From contig DNHM01000230.1 in NCBI GenBank assembly GCA_003485885.1, positions 1 through 6,485 on the forward strand: a DNA stretch of 6,485 nucleotides. Reading direction: 5' to 3'. This DNA is from Acidimicrobiaceae bacterium (GTDB taxonomy: Bacteria; Actinomycetota; Acidimicrobiia; Acidimicrobiales; UBA10347). Position numbers and translations under genes: made by a program. Below, piece by piece: positions 1 through 5,857 of the stretch; within the stretch, counting starts at the first letter, position 1, and each line of letters begins with the position of its first letter. The notes under the pieces are model-generated. The model saw nothing but the letters and a program-made list of their open reading frames with translations, did no database searches and was not told the DNA's origin.

Positions 1-471
1 TTCGACATTGCCTGGTGCGACGTCTAGCACTTCGTCATAGACCTCGATGGCTTCGGGCCAACGCTGCTCGCGCGTGAGTGTGTCCGCCTCGGCCAACAGA
101 CCAGCGGATGATTGCCTGATATCGCCGGTCACGCTGTCGTCTGGGCTTCGGAAGCCCGAGGCCTCTCCCAGCAACACACCTGCCAAGACTGCAAGCACCA
201 CGATGCCAATCACGGTGAATACTCGTTGGCGAGTATCAAGTTTGGTGTCGACTTGATCGAACGCCGTTCGTTCCTCATCGATCGAACGAGCGACTTCGGC
301 CAGCCGGCGGGTGTAATCGTCAGCTAGTGCAGCGTGGTCGGACGTGTCCAGGTCTCCAGCGGCACGCTCCGCATCGAGATCGTCGAGCGAACGCAGCAGA
401 AAGTCACGTTCGCGTTCTAGCGCAGCCAAGACGTCGGGATCGAGCGACGGTTTGGTCGCTGTCTCGCTCAC
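1..471 (-). CDS. ccmI: CcmI-like cytochrome c maturation protein with TPR (partial, C-terminus beyond the left edge)
   Basis: Open frame of 157 codons with no stop before the window edge, so the C-terminal part is missing. The GTG start at 471 overlaps the ccmH stop in a GTGA arrangement, and the Shine-Dalgarno is weak. Residues 15-75 form a charged helical segment (LLRSLDDLDAER, then AGDLDTSDHAALADDY) typical of the cytoplasmic part of CcmI. One membrane helix follows at about 85-102. From about 123 a TPR-like helix pair begins (LLAEADTLTREQRW, then PEAIEVYDEVLDVAPGN). Known role of the family: the TPR domain on the outer face of the membrane binds apocytochrome c and presents it to CcmF/CcmH. 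Oddity: Proteobacterial CcmI normally starts with a first membrane helix, absent here, which would place residues 1-84 in the cytoplasm with a single crossing. Position at the end of the ccm cluster supports the call. A more general TPR membrane protein is the alternative. Confidence 0.82.
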   Translation of the reverse strand, partial: MSETATKPSLDPDVLAALERERDFLLRSLDDLDAERAAGDLDTSDHAALADDYTRRLAEVARSIDEERTAFDQVDTKLDTRQRVFTVIGIVVLAVLAGVLLGEASGFRSPDDSVTGDIRQSSAGLLAEADTLTREQRWPEAIEVYDEVLDVAPGNVE

Positions 472-953
472 CGGCGTTCTCGTCGGAGTTTGGCAACGAG
501 TTCGTGGTCCTCGTCGGCCGCTATCGCGATGGAACTGGCTTCGATACGCCAACGTTGGAAGGCCAGCGCTATCGCGGCGGTGGCCAACCCAGCAGCAAGT
601 ACGGGCACGATCCAAACCAATCCGGTGAATCCACCGCTGTCGGGGTTCAGCACGATCGAACGGCCGTAGCGGTCGATATAGACCTGACGAATATCGTCGT
701 CGGACTCACCTGCCGAGATGCGGTTTCGAATGTCGCCCCGAATTTCGCGCGCAATGGCAACGTTGGACTCGGCGATGGACTGCCCGCGACACTGCGGACA
801 ACGAATTGTGGACGCCAACTCCGACATCCGTTCGCCGTCGCTTTGGGGGCCACCATCGGCACTGGCACCAACGATCAGGGCAGCAATACCAACGATTGCC
901 ATGAGTACCCACGACAACCATCGCCACTGCTCTTTGAAGCCAGTTCTGGCCAT
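468..953 (-). CDS. ccmH: CcmH, thiol oxidoreductase for apocytochrome c
   Basis: A 161-residue protein with the CcmH/CycL layout: an N-terminal membrane anchor or signal at about 12-30, the redox motif RCPQC with Cys52 and Cys55, the family-typical continuation RGQSIAESNVAIAREIR, a small helical domain ending in VYIDRYGRSIVLNP (about 91-104), and a second membrane helix at about 111-132 followed by a short charged cytoplasmic tail. Members of this family reduce or hold the CXXCH cysteines of apocytochrome c outside the membrane, working with CcmG and CcmF. The length fits stand-alone CcmH; the CcmI part, fused to it in E. coli, is a separate downstream gene here. The ATG start lies one base after the ccmG stop and is preceded by a good Shine-Dalgarno. 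The stop overlaps the start of ccmI by 4 nt. Confidence 0.95.
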   Translation of the reverse strand: MARTGFKEQWRWLSWVLMAIVGIAALIVGASADGGPQSDGERMSELASTIRCPQCRGQSIAESNVAIAREIRGDIRNRISAGESDDDIRQVYIDRYGRSIVLNPDSGGFTGLVWIVPVLAAGLATAAIALAFQRWRIEASSIAIAADEDHELVAKLRRERR

Positions 954-954
954 A

Positions 955-1494
955 TCAGCCGCCCCCTTCGAGCTGAGCGATCATTGCGTCGAGCGCGTCT
1001 GCGGTGACACCACGAGCGCCAATCCATTTCTGCACGACACGTCCACTCGGTGACACCAGCACGGTCTCCGGAACTGCTGTCACGCCGTAGTCGATCGCTA
1101 TCGATCCGGTGTCCTCGACTAATGCCGGCCAGTCCCCGCCGAGTTCCTCAAAGAATTCTCGAGCATCGTTTTCAGTGTCGCCAAACATGACAGCAACGAT
1201 TTGCACCCCATCGTCTTGGTGCCGTTCGCTGAACGCCACCAACTCGGGGTGTTCGACTCGACACCCCACACACCACGATGCAAAGAAGTTCACGACAACC
1301 CAGTCGCCCCGTTCGGCACGCAACGAGTACTGCCCACCATCGAGTGTCGGGCCCTCGATCTGGGGTGCCACATCACCGACTACTTCAAAGTTCACGGAAC
1401 CGGTCCGTTCGGTATCGCTGGTGGCCAAGAGCACAACCAGCACCACAAGCACGAGGCCAACGATCCCGGCAGCGATTGCGCTGCGATTCTTCAT
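955..1494 (-). CDS. ccmG: CcmG/DsbE, membrane-anchored thiol-disulfide oxidoreductase
   Basis: A 179-residue protein: a positively charged N-terminus (MKNR), one membrane anchor at about 6-24, and a thioredoxin-fold domain outside the membrane. The active site is WCVGC (Cys75, Cys78) in the context NFFASWCVGCRVEHPEL. The cis-proline loop is VTAVPETVLV (Pro142), closely matching the PET signature of CcmG/ResA-type proteins. These proteins receive electrons from a DsbD/CcdA-type transporter and reduce the apocytochrome c CXXCH disulfide or its mixed disulfide with CcmH. The start is ATG at 1494, directly before the KNR-plus-helix anchor. The frame is open upstream to 1692, but that extension lies inside ccmF and resembles no signal peptide. 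The start is 10 nt past the ccmF stop with no clear Shine-Dalgarno, so translational coupling with ccmF is likely. Confidence 0.95.
   Translation of the reverse strand: MKNRSAIAAGIVGLVLVVLVVLLATSDTERTGSVNFEVVGDVAPQIEGPTLDGGQYSLRAERGDWVVVNFFASWCVGCRVEHPELVAFSERHQDDGVQIVAVMFGDTENDAREFFEELGGDWPALVEDTGSIAIDYGVTAVPETVLVSPSGRVVQKWIGARGVTADALDAMIAQLEGGG
962..968 (-). promoter_or_regulatory. Ribosome binding site of ccmH
   Basis: The minus strand reads AAGGGGG, then 8 nt, then the ATG at 953. It lies inside the last codons of ccmG and fixes the ccmH start. Confidence 0.65.
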
Positions 1495-1504
1495 TCGGGG
1501 TTGT

Positions 1505-3532
1505 TCATGGGCTCGGGACGGGAACTGGCTCGATGGGGTCGGCCGGATCACCCGCGTTTTTGAGATGGTCAGCGTCTGGATGTGGAGGACTACCCACAGC
1601 ACCAGGTGCGGCCGAAACCGGGTCGGTAGGACGCCGATGCAGTCGATGTGGAAACGCAGAGAAGACCGTGCCGACGGCCATGAGCACGCCACCGATCCAC
1701 AACCACGCGATGAGTGGTTGCGTGGTGATACGGATCACGACCTGGTCATCATCTTCGGGAAGGGCAATGAGCGCGATCTGGGTATCGCGAGTGAACCCGC
1801 CCAGTGTGTCGGGTGTCCCAATCGACTGCCCGCTAAAGAACTGATTGATGGCTGGGCGGAGCTCTTCACCATTCACGACTACCAGCGCGGAGGTGATGCG
1901 TTTCTCTGCCAGGTCCTGGATCTCGATGCCCTCGTATTGGAAGGACATGTCCGCAAACTCGATCGCCTCGCCCGTGGTCAGCGTGACTTCGGTCTGGCGC
2001 AAATAACTGTTCGACGCCGCAAAGGCAATCGCAACAATGATCACACCAAGGTGCACGATCATGCCGCCATTGGTGCGGCCGACCAATCCGCGCCAACCGT
2101 TACGGCGGGTAGCCAAAACGATCTGGCGGAGCGCCGCGCCAGCTGCAAACCCGGCCAAGGTAAACGCAATCAACGGCGTAAGGCCACGAGCCCCTACTAA
2201 CACGGCCAACACGAGTGAGGCGACAGCGAACCATGCTGGCCACTCGAGCCGCTTGCGAAGTAGTTCACCGCTTGCTTTACGCCACGGCAGTACCGGTGCA
2301 ACGGCCATCAGGAACAACATGACCATGCCCACCGGCATTGTCATGCGTTCGAAGTACGGAACCCCGACCGAGATGCGTTCGTCTTGCACCGCCTCGACAA
2401 TCAACGGGAAAACCGTGCCGAGCAGGATCACGAATGCAAAGACAGCAAAGAGCAGATTGTTCGCCAAGAACGAACCCTCGCGGCTGATAGGTGAGTCGAT
2501 GCGGCCCGGCGCTCGCAACCGGTCGCCACGCCAGCCAATCAAACCAATAGACACCGCAGCGATCACGCCGAAGAAGGCCAAGAACAGCGGGCCGATCGAA
2601 CTCTCGCTGAACGCGTGCACCGATTCAAGAACACCAGAACGGGTAATGAACGTTCCCAGAATCGTCAGGCTGAACGTGGCGCACAACAACGAAAGATTCC
2701 AGACACGCAGCATGCCTCGTCGTTCCTGGATCATCACGGAATGCAGATACGCAGTACCGGTAAGCCACGGCAGGAACGAAGCGTTCTCGACCGGATCCCA
2801 ACCCCAGTAGCCGCCCCATCCAAGCACGTCGTAGCTCCACCACGAACCAAGCACGATGCCAAGCGTGAGGAAACCCCACGCAAACAAGGTCCATCGCCGG
2901 GTCTCAACAAGCCAGCCTTCGCCGACTCGGCCCGTGATCAGCGCGGCGATGGCGAACGCAAACGGAATGGTGAATCCGACATAGCCGAGGTAGAGCATGG
3001 GCGGATGAACGGCCATGAGCACATTGTTCTGGAGCAATGGGTTCGGGCCAGGGCCGTCGACGAAACCGGGTGGCAGTTCGACGCTGATGAACGGGTCAGC
3101 CGGTCCGAGCATAAGCGCAAAGAAGAAGGCCGTAACCAGCAGCACGACAACCAGCGCCCAGGTCACTAACGGATCGGCGATGCGACTGCGGAACTTTGTG
3201 AGCACCACCCCGACGTATCCGGCCAGCACAAGTCCCCACAGCAAAATTGAACCTTCGAGCGAGGCCCACGCAGTGGCGAAGTTGTAGATCGGCGGGGTGC
3301 GATGACTGCCGTTGTCGAAGACATATTTAACGGTGAAGTCGCGGGTAATGAGCGCACGTTCTAACGCAACGAAGCCAACAATTGCGCCAATAACTACTAG
3401 CCAGGCGACCTGCACACCAGTTCGTCGAAGCCGTGCATCATCGTTGCGTAGGGCGACGAGCAGCGTGACCGACGCCACGATCGACGCGACAAAAGCGACG
3501 ACGACACCAGCGTCGCCGATGGCAACGTTCAC
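1505..3532 (-). CDS. ccmF: CcmF, haem lyase subunit of System I
   Basis: A 675-residue polytopic protein with about 14-15 hydrophobic segments, close to the usual ~650. The WWD haem-handling motif spans about 229-256 (GSWWSYDVLGWGGYWGWD, then PVENASFLPWL). Four conserved histidines are present: His176 (AVHPPMLYLG), His264 (YLHSVMIQERRG), His306 (LESVHAFSE) and His494 (MIVHLGV). They sit three residues beyond the E. coli ligands as I recall them (173, 261, 303, 491). A soluble loop outside the membrane covers about 510-605, before the last helix (about 606-626). The family takes haem from holo-CcmE and attaches it to apocytochrome c with CcmH/CcmI. The start is GTG at 3532; an in-frame TGA lies 9-12 nt upstream, which excludes a longer start, and the Shine-Dalgarno is weak. 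Residues about 630-675 form a Pro/Asp-rich hydrophilic tail that looks lineage-specific. Confidence 0.97.
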   Translation of the reverse strand: MNVAIGDAGVVVAFVASIVASVTLLVALRNDDARLRRTGVQVAWLVVIGAIVGFVALERALITRDFTVKYVFDNGSHRTPPIYNFATAWASLEGSILLWGLVLAGYVGVVLTKFRSRIADPLVTWALVVVLLVTAFFFALMLGPADPFISVELPPGFVDGPGPNPLLQNNVLMAVHPPMLYLGYVGFTIPFAFAIAALITGRVGEGWLVETRRWTLFAWGFLTLGIVLGSWWSYDVLGWGGYWGWDPVENASFLPWLTGTAYLHSVMIQERRGMLRVWNLSLLCATFSLTILGTFITRSGVLESVHAFSESSIGPLFLAFFGVIAAVSIGLIGWRGDRLRAPGRIDSPISREGSFLANNLLFAVFAFVILLGTVFPLIVEAVQDERISVGVPYFERMTMPVGMVMLFLMAVAPVLPWRKASGELLRKRLEWPAWFAVASLVLAVLVGARGLTPLIAFTLAGFAAGAALRQIVLATRRNGWRGLVGRTNGGMIVHLGVIIVAIAFAASNSYLRQTEVTLTTGEAIEFADMSFQYEGIEIQDLAEKRITSALVVVNGEELRPAINQFFSGQSIGTPDTLGGFTRDTQIALIALPEDDDQVVIRITTQPLIAWLWIGGVLMAVGTVFSAFPHRLHRRPTDPVSAAPGAVGSPPHPDADHLKNAGDPADPIEPVPVPSP

Positions 3533-3579
3533 GGTGTGCTCTCAGCCTGCGGCGGAGCAAAGGACGCGCACCTGGTACA

Positions 3580-3598
3580 CGCCCCTTCGGAAGAGGCG
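3580..3598 (-). other. Intercistronic stem-loop between ccmE and ccmF
   Basis: The 19-nt minus-strand segment CGCCTCTTCCGAAGGGGCG can fold into a 7-8 bp stem (one G-U pair) with a 3-5 nt loop. It starts 4 nt after the ccmE stop, in the only gap of the operon longer than 10 nt. On the plus strand one pair becomes a C-A mismatch, so the fold is slightly better in the operon's own transcript. No run of T follows, which argues against an intrinsic terminator. An mRNA processing or stability element, or chance, are the remaining readings. Confidence 0.4.
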
Positions 3599-3602
3599 AA
3601 GA

Positions 3603-4193
3603 TCATGTTTTAGGAGCGAAGCCGCCGGTGTCGGCCTCGTTTATCCGTTCTTCGTTGTCGTTGCGGTATTCGTTGTCGTGTTTCACGATCATCTCGGTGC
3701 TCGCAAAATGCCAGCCGTCGTTCGCCCCTTGGCCCAGGGAATCGACTCCGGCGGGCAAACCTGGTTGCCATGTGCCCTCGAGCACGACCGGCACGCCCGG
3801 CTGAAACAGCTCGGCGGGTGACCCAATGTGCACGACATCGACCACGCTGCCGTCGAAACGGATCGGGAAGGCGACGCCGATTTCTTGGCGACCATTGCGG
3901 TCGATCTCGACCGCCACGGGTTCACCGAACGGTGTGCCCTGCACTCGGAAACGTTGCTCGACGAGTTCGTCTCGCCGTTCAACAGCTTCATCGGCGTTGT
4001 AGAAGAACAGCGCTGCGCTACCAAGGGTCTGTAACAGGACGAAACCCAGGCCCACAACAACGCCGGCCAGAACCAGCATGGGCAGAATCCGCTTGCGGCG
4101 TTGCCCTGCTGCCACATCGACGGCGCGGGGCGTGAGATCTAGACCGGTGTCGTTCGGGATGTCTGGGTTATCGAAATCAGTGTCGTCAGCCAT
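3603..4193 (-). CDS. ccmE: CcmE, haem chaperone
   Basis: A 196-residue protein. Residues 1-30 are an acidic cytoplasmic extension (about 8 Asp) followed by QRRKR and one membrane helix at about 36-64. The rest is the family's OB-fold beta-barrel outside the membrane (VQGTPFGEP, GVAFPIRFDG, VVHIGSPAELFQPGVPVVLEG). The haem attachment site near the C-terminus is KHDNEY, with His172 as the predicted covalent haem ligand and Tyr176 as its partner, matching the E. coli HDENY signature rather than the CxxxY variant. A flexible polar tail of about 20 residues follows. CcmE accepts haem from CcmC and carries it to CcmF. It is longer than the ~160-residue E. coli form, mainly because of the acidic N-terminus. 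The ATG start at 4193 overlaps the end of ccmD by 8 nt. Confidence 0.96.
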   Translation of the reverse strand: MADDTDFDNPDIPNDTGLDLTPRAVDVAAGQRRKRILPMLVLAGVVVGLGFVLLQTLGSAALFFYNADEAVERRDELVEQRFRVQGTPFGEPVAVEIDRNGRQEIGVAFPIRFDGSVVDVVHIGSPAELFQPGVPVVLEGTWQPGLPAGVDSLGQGANDGWHFASTEMIVKHDNEYRNDNEERINEADTGGFAPKT

Positions 4194-4332
4194 CGGTCGT
4201 CATCCATCGACGTCGGTCAGCGGGGACCCGGGCACTTAACGCCTTGCCTCGGCGAATCAACGACACGGCATATACCGCAACAGCGCCGAGCACAACTGCC
4301 CAGCCTGCGATGAGATAACCCAAGTAGTCCAC
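4186..4332 (-). CDS. ccmD: CcmD, small membrane protein of the CcmABCD haem-release complex
   Basis: A 48-residue frame between ccmC and ccmE. The GTG start at 4332 shares one base with the ccmC stop (TAGTG), an AGGA Shine-Dalgarno lies 8 nt upstream, and the stop overlaps the ccmE start by 8 nt. The protein begins (M)DYLGYLIAGWAVVLGAVA and has a single membrane helix (about 4-24), then a basic segment with IRRGK and DRRRW. Aromatic residues near the N-terminus, one helix and a positively charged C-terminal side are the usual CcmD pattern. The family is poorly conserved in sequence and recognised largely by position and architecture. Known role: it assists release of holo-CcmE from the CcmC/CcmAB complex. 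Position, ribosome binding site and tight packing make it a real gene although it is very short. Confidence 0.87.
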   Translation of the reverse strand: MDYLGYLIAGWAVVLGAVAVYAVSLIRRGKALSARVPADRRRWMTTDG

Positions 4333-5192
4333 TAGTCAGATCCTGTCTCATGTGATGGTCGCGAATCAGTAACAGCATCGAAGATGGCTGCCGACGTCTG
4401 TGCTCGGCGTTCTTCAATTGCGGCTTCAAGTCCGACCGTTTCGGTCTGATGTTCGAGCCAACCTATGCGGAAGCGATGAATCATGAGCCAGGCAAAGATC
4501 GCCACGAAGACAACCATGCCGAAGATCATGGCGAACAGCGTGAGGTCTTCGATGCTCCGGTCCCGCAGTGTTGATTGCTGGTGCAACGTGCGGTTCTGCC
4601 ACCAATCGACCGATTTGTAGACAATCGGGATATTGATCGCACCGATAAGGCCGACCACGGCACTGCGTTTCGCGCGGACTCGAGAGTCCGTCATCGTGCG
4701 GCGATAGGCGAGATACCCCACAAAGATCAGGAACAAGATCGTGGTGGTCATGAGTCGGACATCGCCCCACTTCCACCAGGTATTCCAGATTGGGCGTCCC
4801 CAAATCGAACCGGTAACCAGGGTGAGCCCGCAGAACAGCACGCCGACCTCAGCTGCTGCCGCTGCGGTGTTATCCCACCACGTCGACTTCTTCCACAACA
4901 CCGCAATGCTGCCAACGGCGTTCAGGCTGAAGGCGATATAGGTGACCATCGCTACTGGGAAATGCACGTAGAGCAAACGGACAGCGTCGCCTTGGCCCGT
5001 CAGCAACGGTTCCAGATCTGCGCCCCGATCAAATACCCGTTGATCCGGATCCGTGATCACGAACGCCAGGACAAGCAGCACCGCAAGTCCCACCAGAGAC
5101 GCGAGTCCAAGCGCGCGGGTCGCGGTTGATCCCGTGGACCCAGGATTGTTGGCCACCGAGTTGGTCTGAGGCGCTGCGGAGGTAATGGTCAT
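4332..5192 (-). CDS. ccmC: CcmC, haem transport/loading protein
   Basis: A 286-residue protein with six predicted membrane helices (about 29-47, 76-98, 112-130, 147-163, 178-194, 219-238). The WWD motif outside the membrane is at 131-147 (WGRPIWNTWWKWGDVRL). The two expected axial haem histidines are His77 (LLYVHFPVA) and His204 (RTLHQQST). CcmC binds haem at the outer face and forms the ternary complex in which CcmE becomes covalently haem-loaded. The start is ATG at 5192: it shares one base with the ccmB stop (TGATG) and has a GAGGA ribosome site 6 nt upstream. The frame runs open to 5276, but that stretch lies within ccmB and is rich in Cys/Arg. Oddities: one extra Gly between the last Trp and the Asp of the WWD motif, and a cytoplasmic tail of about 45 residues rich in Glu, Arg and Ala. 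Confidence 0.96.
   Translation of the reverse strand: MTITSAAPQTNSVANNPGSTGSTATRALGLASLVGLAVLLVLAFVITDPDQRVFDRGADLEPLLTGQGDAVRLLYVHFPVAMVTYIAFSLNAVGSIAVLWKKSTWWDNTAAAAAEVGVLFCGLTLVTGSIWGRPIWNTWWKWGDVRLMTTTILFLIFVGYLAYRRTMTDSRVRAKRSAVVGLIGAINIPIVYKSVDWWQNRTLHQQSTLRDRSIEDLTLFAMIFGMVVFVAIFAWLMIHRFRIGWLEHQTETVGLEAAIEERRAQTSAAIFDAVTDSRPSHETGSD
4341..4344 (-). promoter_or_regulatory. Ribosome binding site of ccmD
   Basis: The minus strand reads AGGA, then 8 nt, then the GTG at 4332. It lies in the last codons of ccmC and supports translation of the 48-residue ccmD. Confidence 0.55.
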
Positions 5193-5857
5193 CAGGTGTC
5201 CTCGATTACTACGGCGTACGCAAGCGCACCGACGGTTGCATAGATGATGGCAAGCAAGCCAAGGAGTCCGGTCCACGTCCAGCCATCGAGTGCCGCCGTG
5301 CCAAGACCATCGCCGAAGGCCCGGGTGGCTGCGACAAGCACGGGCATCATGATTGGGAGCAGCAGCATCGGCAAGATCGTGTCTCGAACACCCATCCCGA
5401 CAGCCAGCACACCGTAAAGGCTACCCGCCGAAGCGATCGCGATTGTCGCGGCGACGGCGGCCGTGACGACAAGCACAGGGTCTTCGAACTCAGACCGATA
5501 CAGGACCACGATTCCTAAGGCGAGCACCGCTTCGACGGCGAGCAATTGCACACCAACCGCGAGAGCCTTACCCGCGAACAGTTTCCAGCCAGGAGCACCG
5601 GACAGGCGTAGGGCTTCAAACGTTGACGAGAGCGTCTCGACGGCAACCGAACGTTGGATGGTGAGCACGCCAGCAAACAGGGTTGCGACCCAGAACAGGC
5701 CAGGTGCCAGATCTCGGAGTGTGCGGCTGTCCGCGTCGAGCGCCAGGCCGAACAGAATCAGCACCACCATCGCGAATGGCACGACTTGGGTAGCAACAAC
5801 CTTCGATCGGGCCTCGATGAGCAGGTCCTTGCGAGCCAAGGCCCAGATCTCATGCAC
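5192..5857 (-). CDS. ccmB: CcmB, membrane permease of the CcmAB ABC module
   Basis: A 221-residue protein from the GTG at 5857, the usual length for CcmB. Six hydrophobic segments lie at about 21-41, 52-68, 97-118, 127-152, 160-180 and 196-217. Family-typical features are an N-terminal amphipathic segment (HEIWALARKDLLIEARSK), the cytoplasmic loop ETLSSTFEALRLSGAPGWKL (about 74-93), and the segment ILPMLLLPIMMPVLVAAT (about 161-178). CcmB pairs with CcmA; ATP hydrolysis by the pair is needed to release holo-CcmE from CcmC rather than to export haem. The frame is open upstream to an ATG at 5968, but those 37 residues lie inside the ccmA reading frame and are not CcmB-like. The GTG gives the expected N-terminus and an 8-nt overlap with the ccmA stop, though the Shine-Dalgarno is weak. 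The stop overlaps the ccmC start by one base. Confidence 0.95.
   Translation of the reverse strand: MHEIWALARKDLLIEARSKVVATQVVPFAMVVLILFGLALDADSRTLRDLAPGLFWVATLFAGVLTIQRSVAVETLSSTFEALRLSGAPGWKLFAGKALAVGVQLLAVEAVLALGIVVLYRSEFEDPVLVVTAAVAATIAIASAGSLYGVLAVGMGVRDTILPMLLLPIMMPVLVAATRAFGDGLGTAALDGWTWTGLLGLLAIIYATVGALAYAVVIEDT
5199..5203 (-). promoter_or_regulatory. Ribosome binding site of ccmC
   Basis: The minus strand reads GAGGA, then 6 nt, then the ATG at 5192. It decides the ccmC start in favour of 5192 over the upstream in-frame ATG at 5276. Confidence 0.65.

Noticed and set aside
327..1007. Plus-strand open frame of 226 codons
   Set aside because: Antisense to ccmH, whose CXXC motif and membrane segments are clear; the plus-strand product has no plausible domain.
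1495..1692. Upstream extension of ccmG to 1692
   Set aside because: It would bury the membrane anchor 66 residues inside the protein and overlaps ccmF; the ATG at 1494 yields a standard signal-anchor start.
1109..2200. Long plus-strand open frame (363 codons)
   Set aside because: It lies antisense to ccmG and ccmF, has no domain-like sequence, and is rich in Arg/Ser/Thr/Pro as expected of a shadow frame opposite GC-rich coding DNA.
2037..2810. Plus-strand open frame of 257 codons
   Set aside because: Antisense to the core of ccmF, including the WWD region; low-complexity Arg/Thr/Pro composition and no recognisable motif.
3580..3598. Intrinsic terminator after ccmE
   Set aside because: The stem-loop is not followed by a T-run on the minus strand and the operon clearly continues into ccmF.
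5193..5276. Upstream extension of ccmC to the ATG at 5276
   Set aside because: The ATG at 5192 has a GAGGA ribosome site and a TGATG junction; the extension is Cys/Arg-rich and lies inside ccmB.
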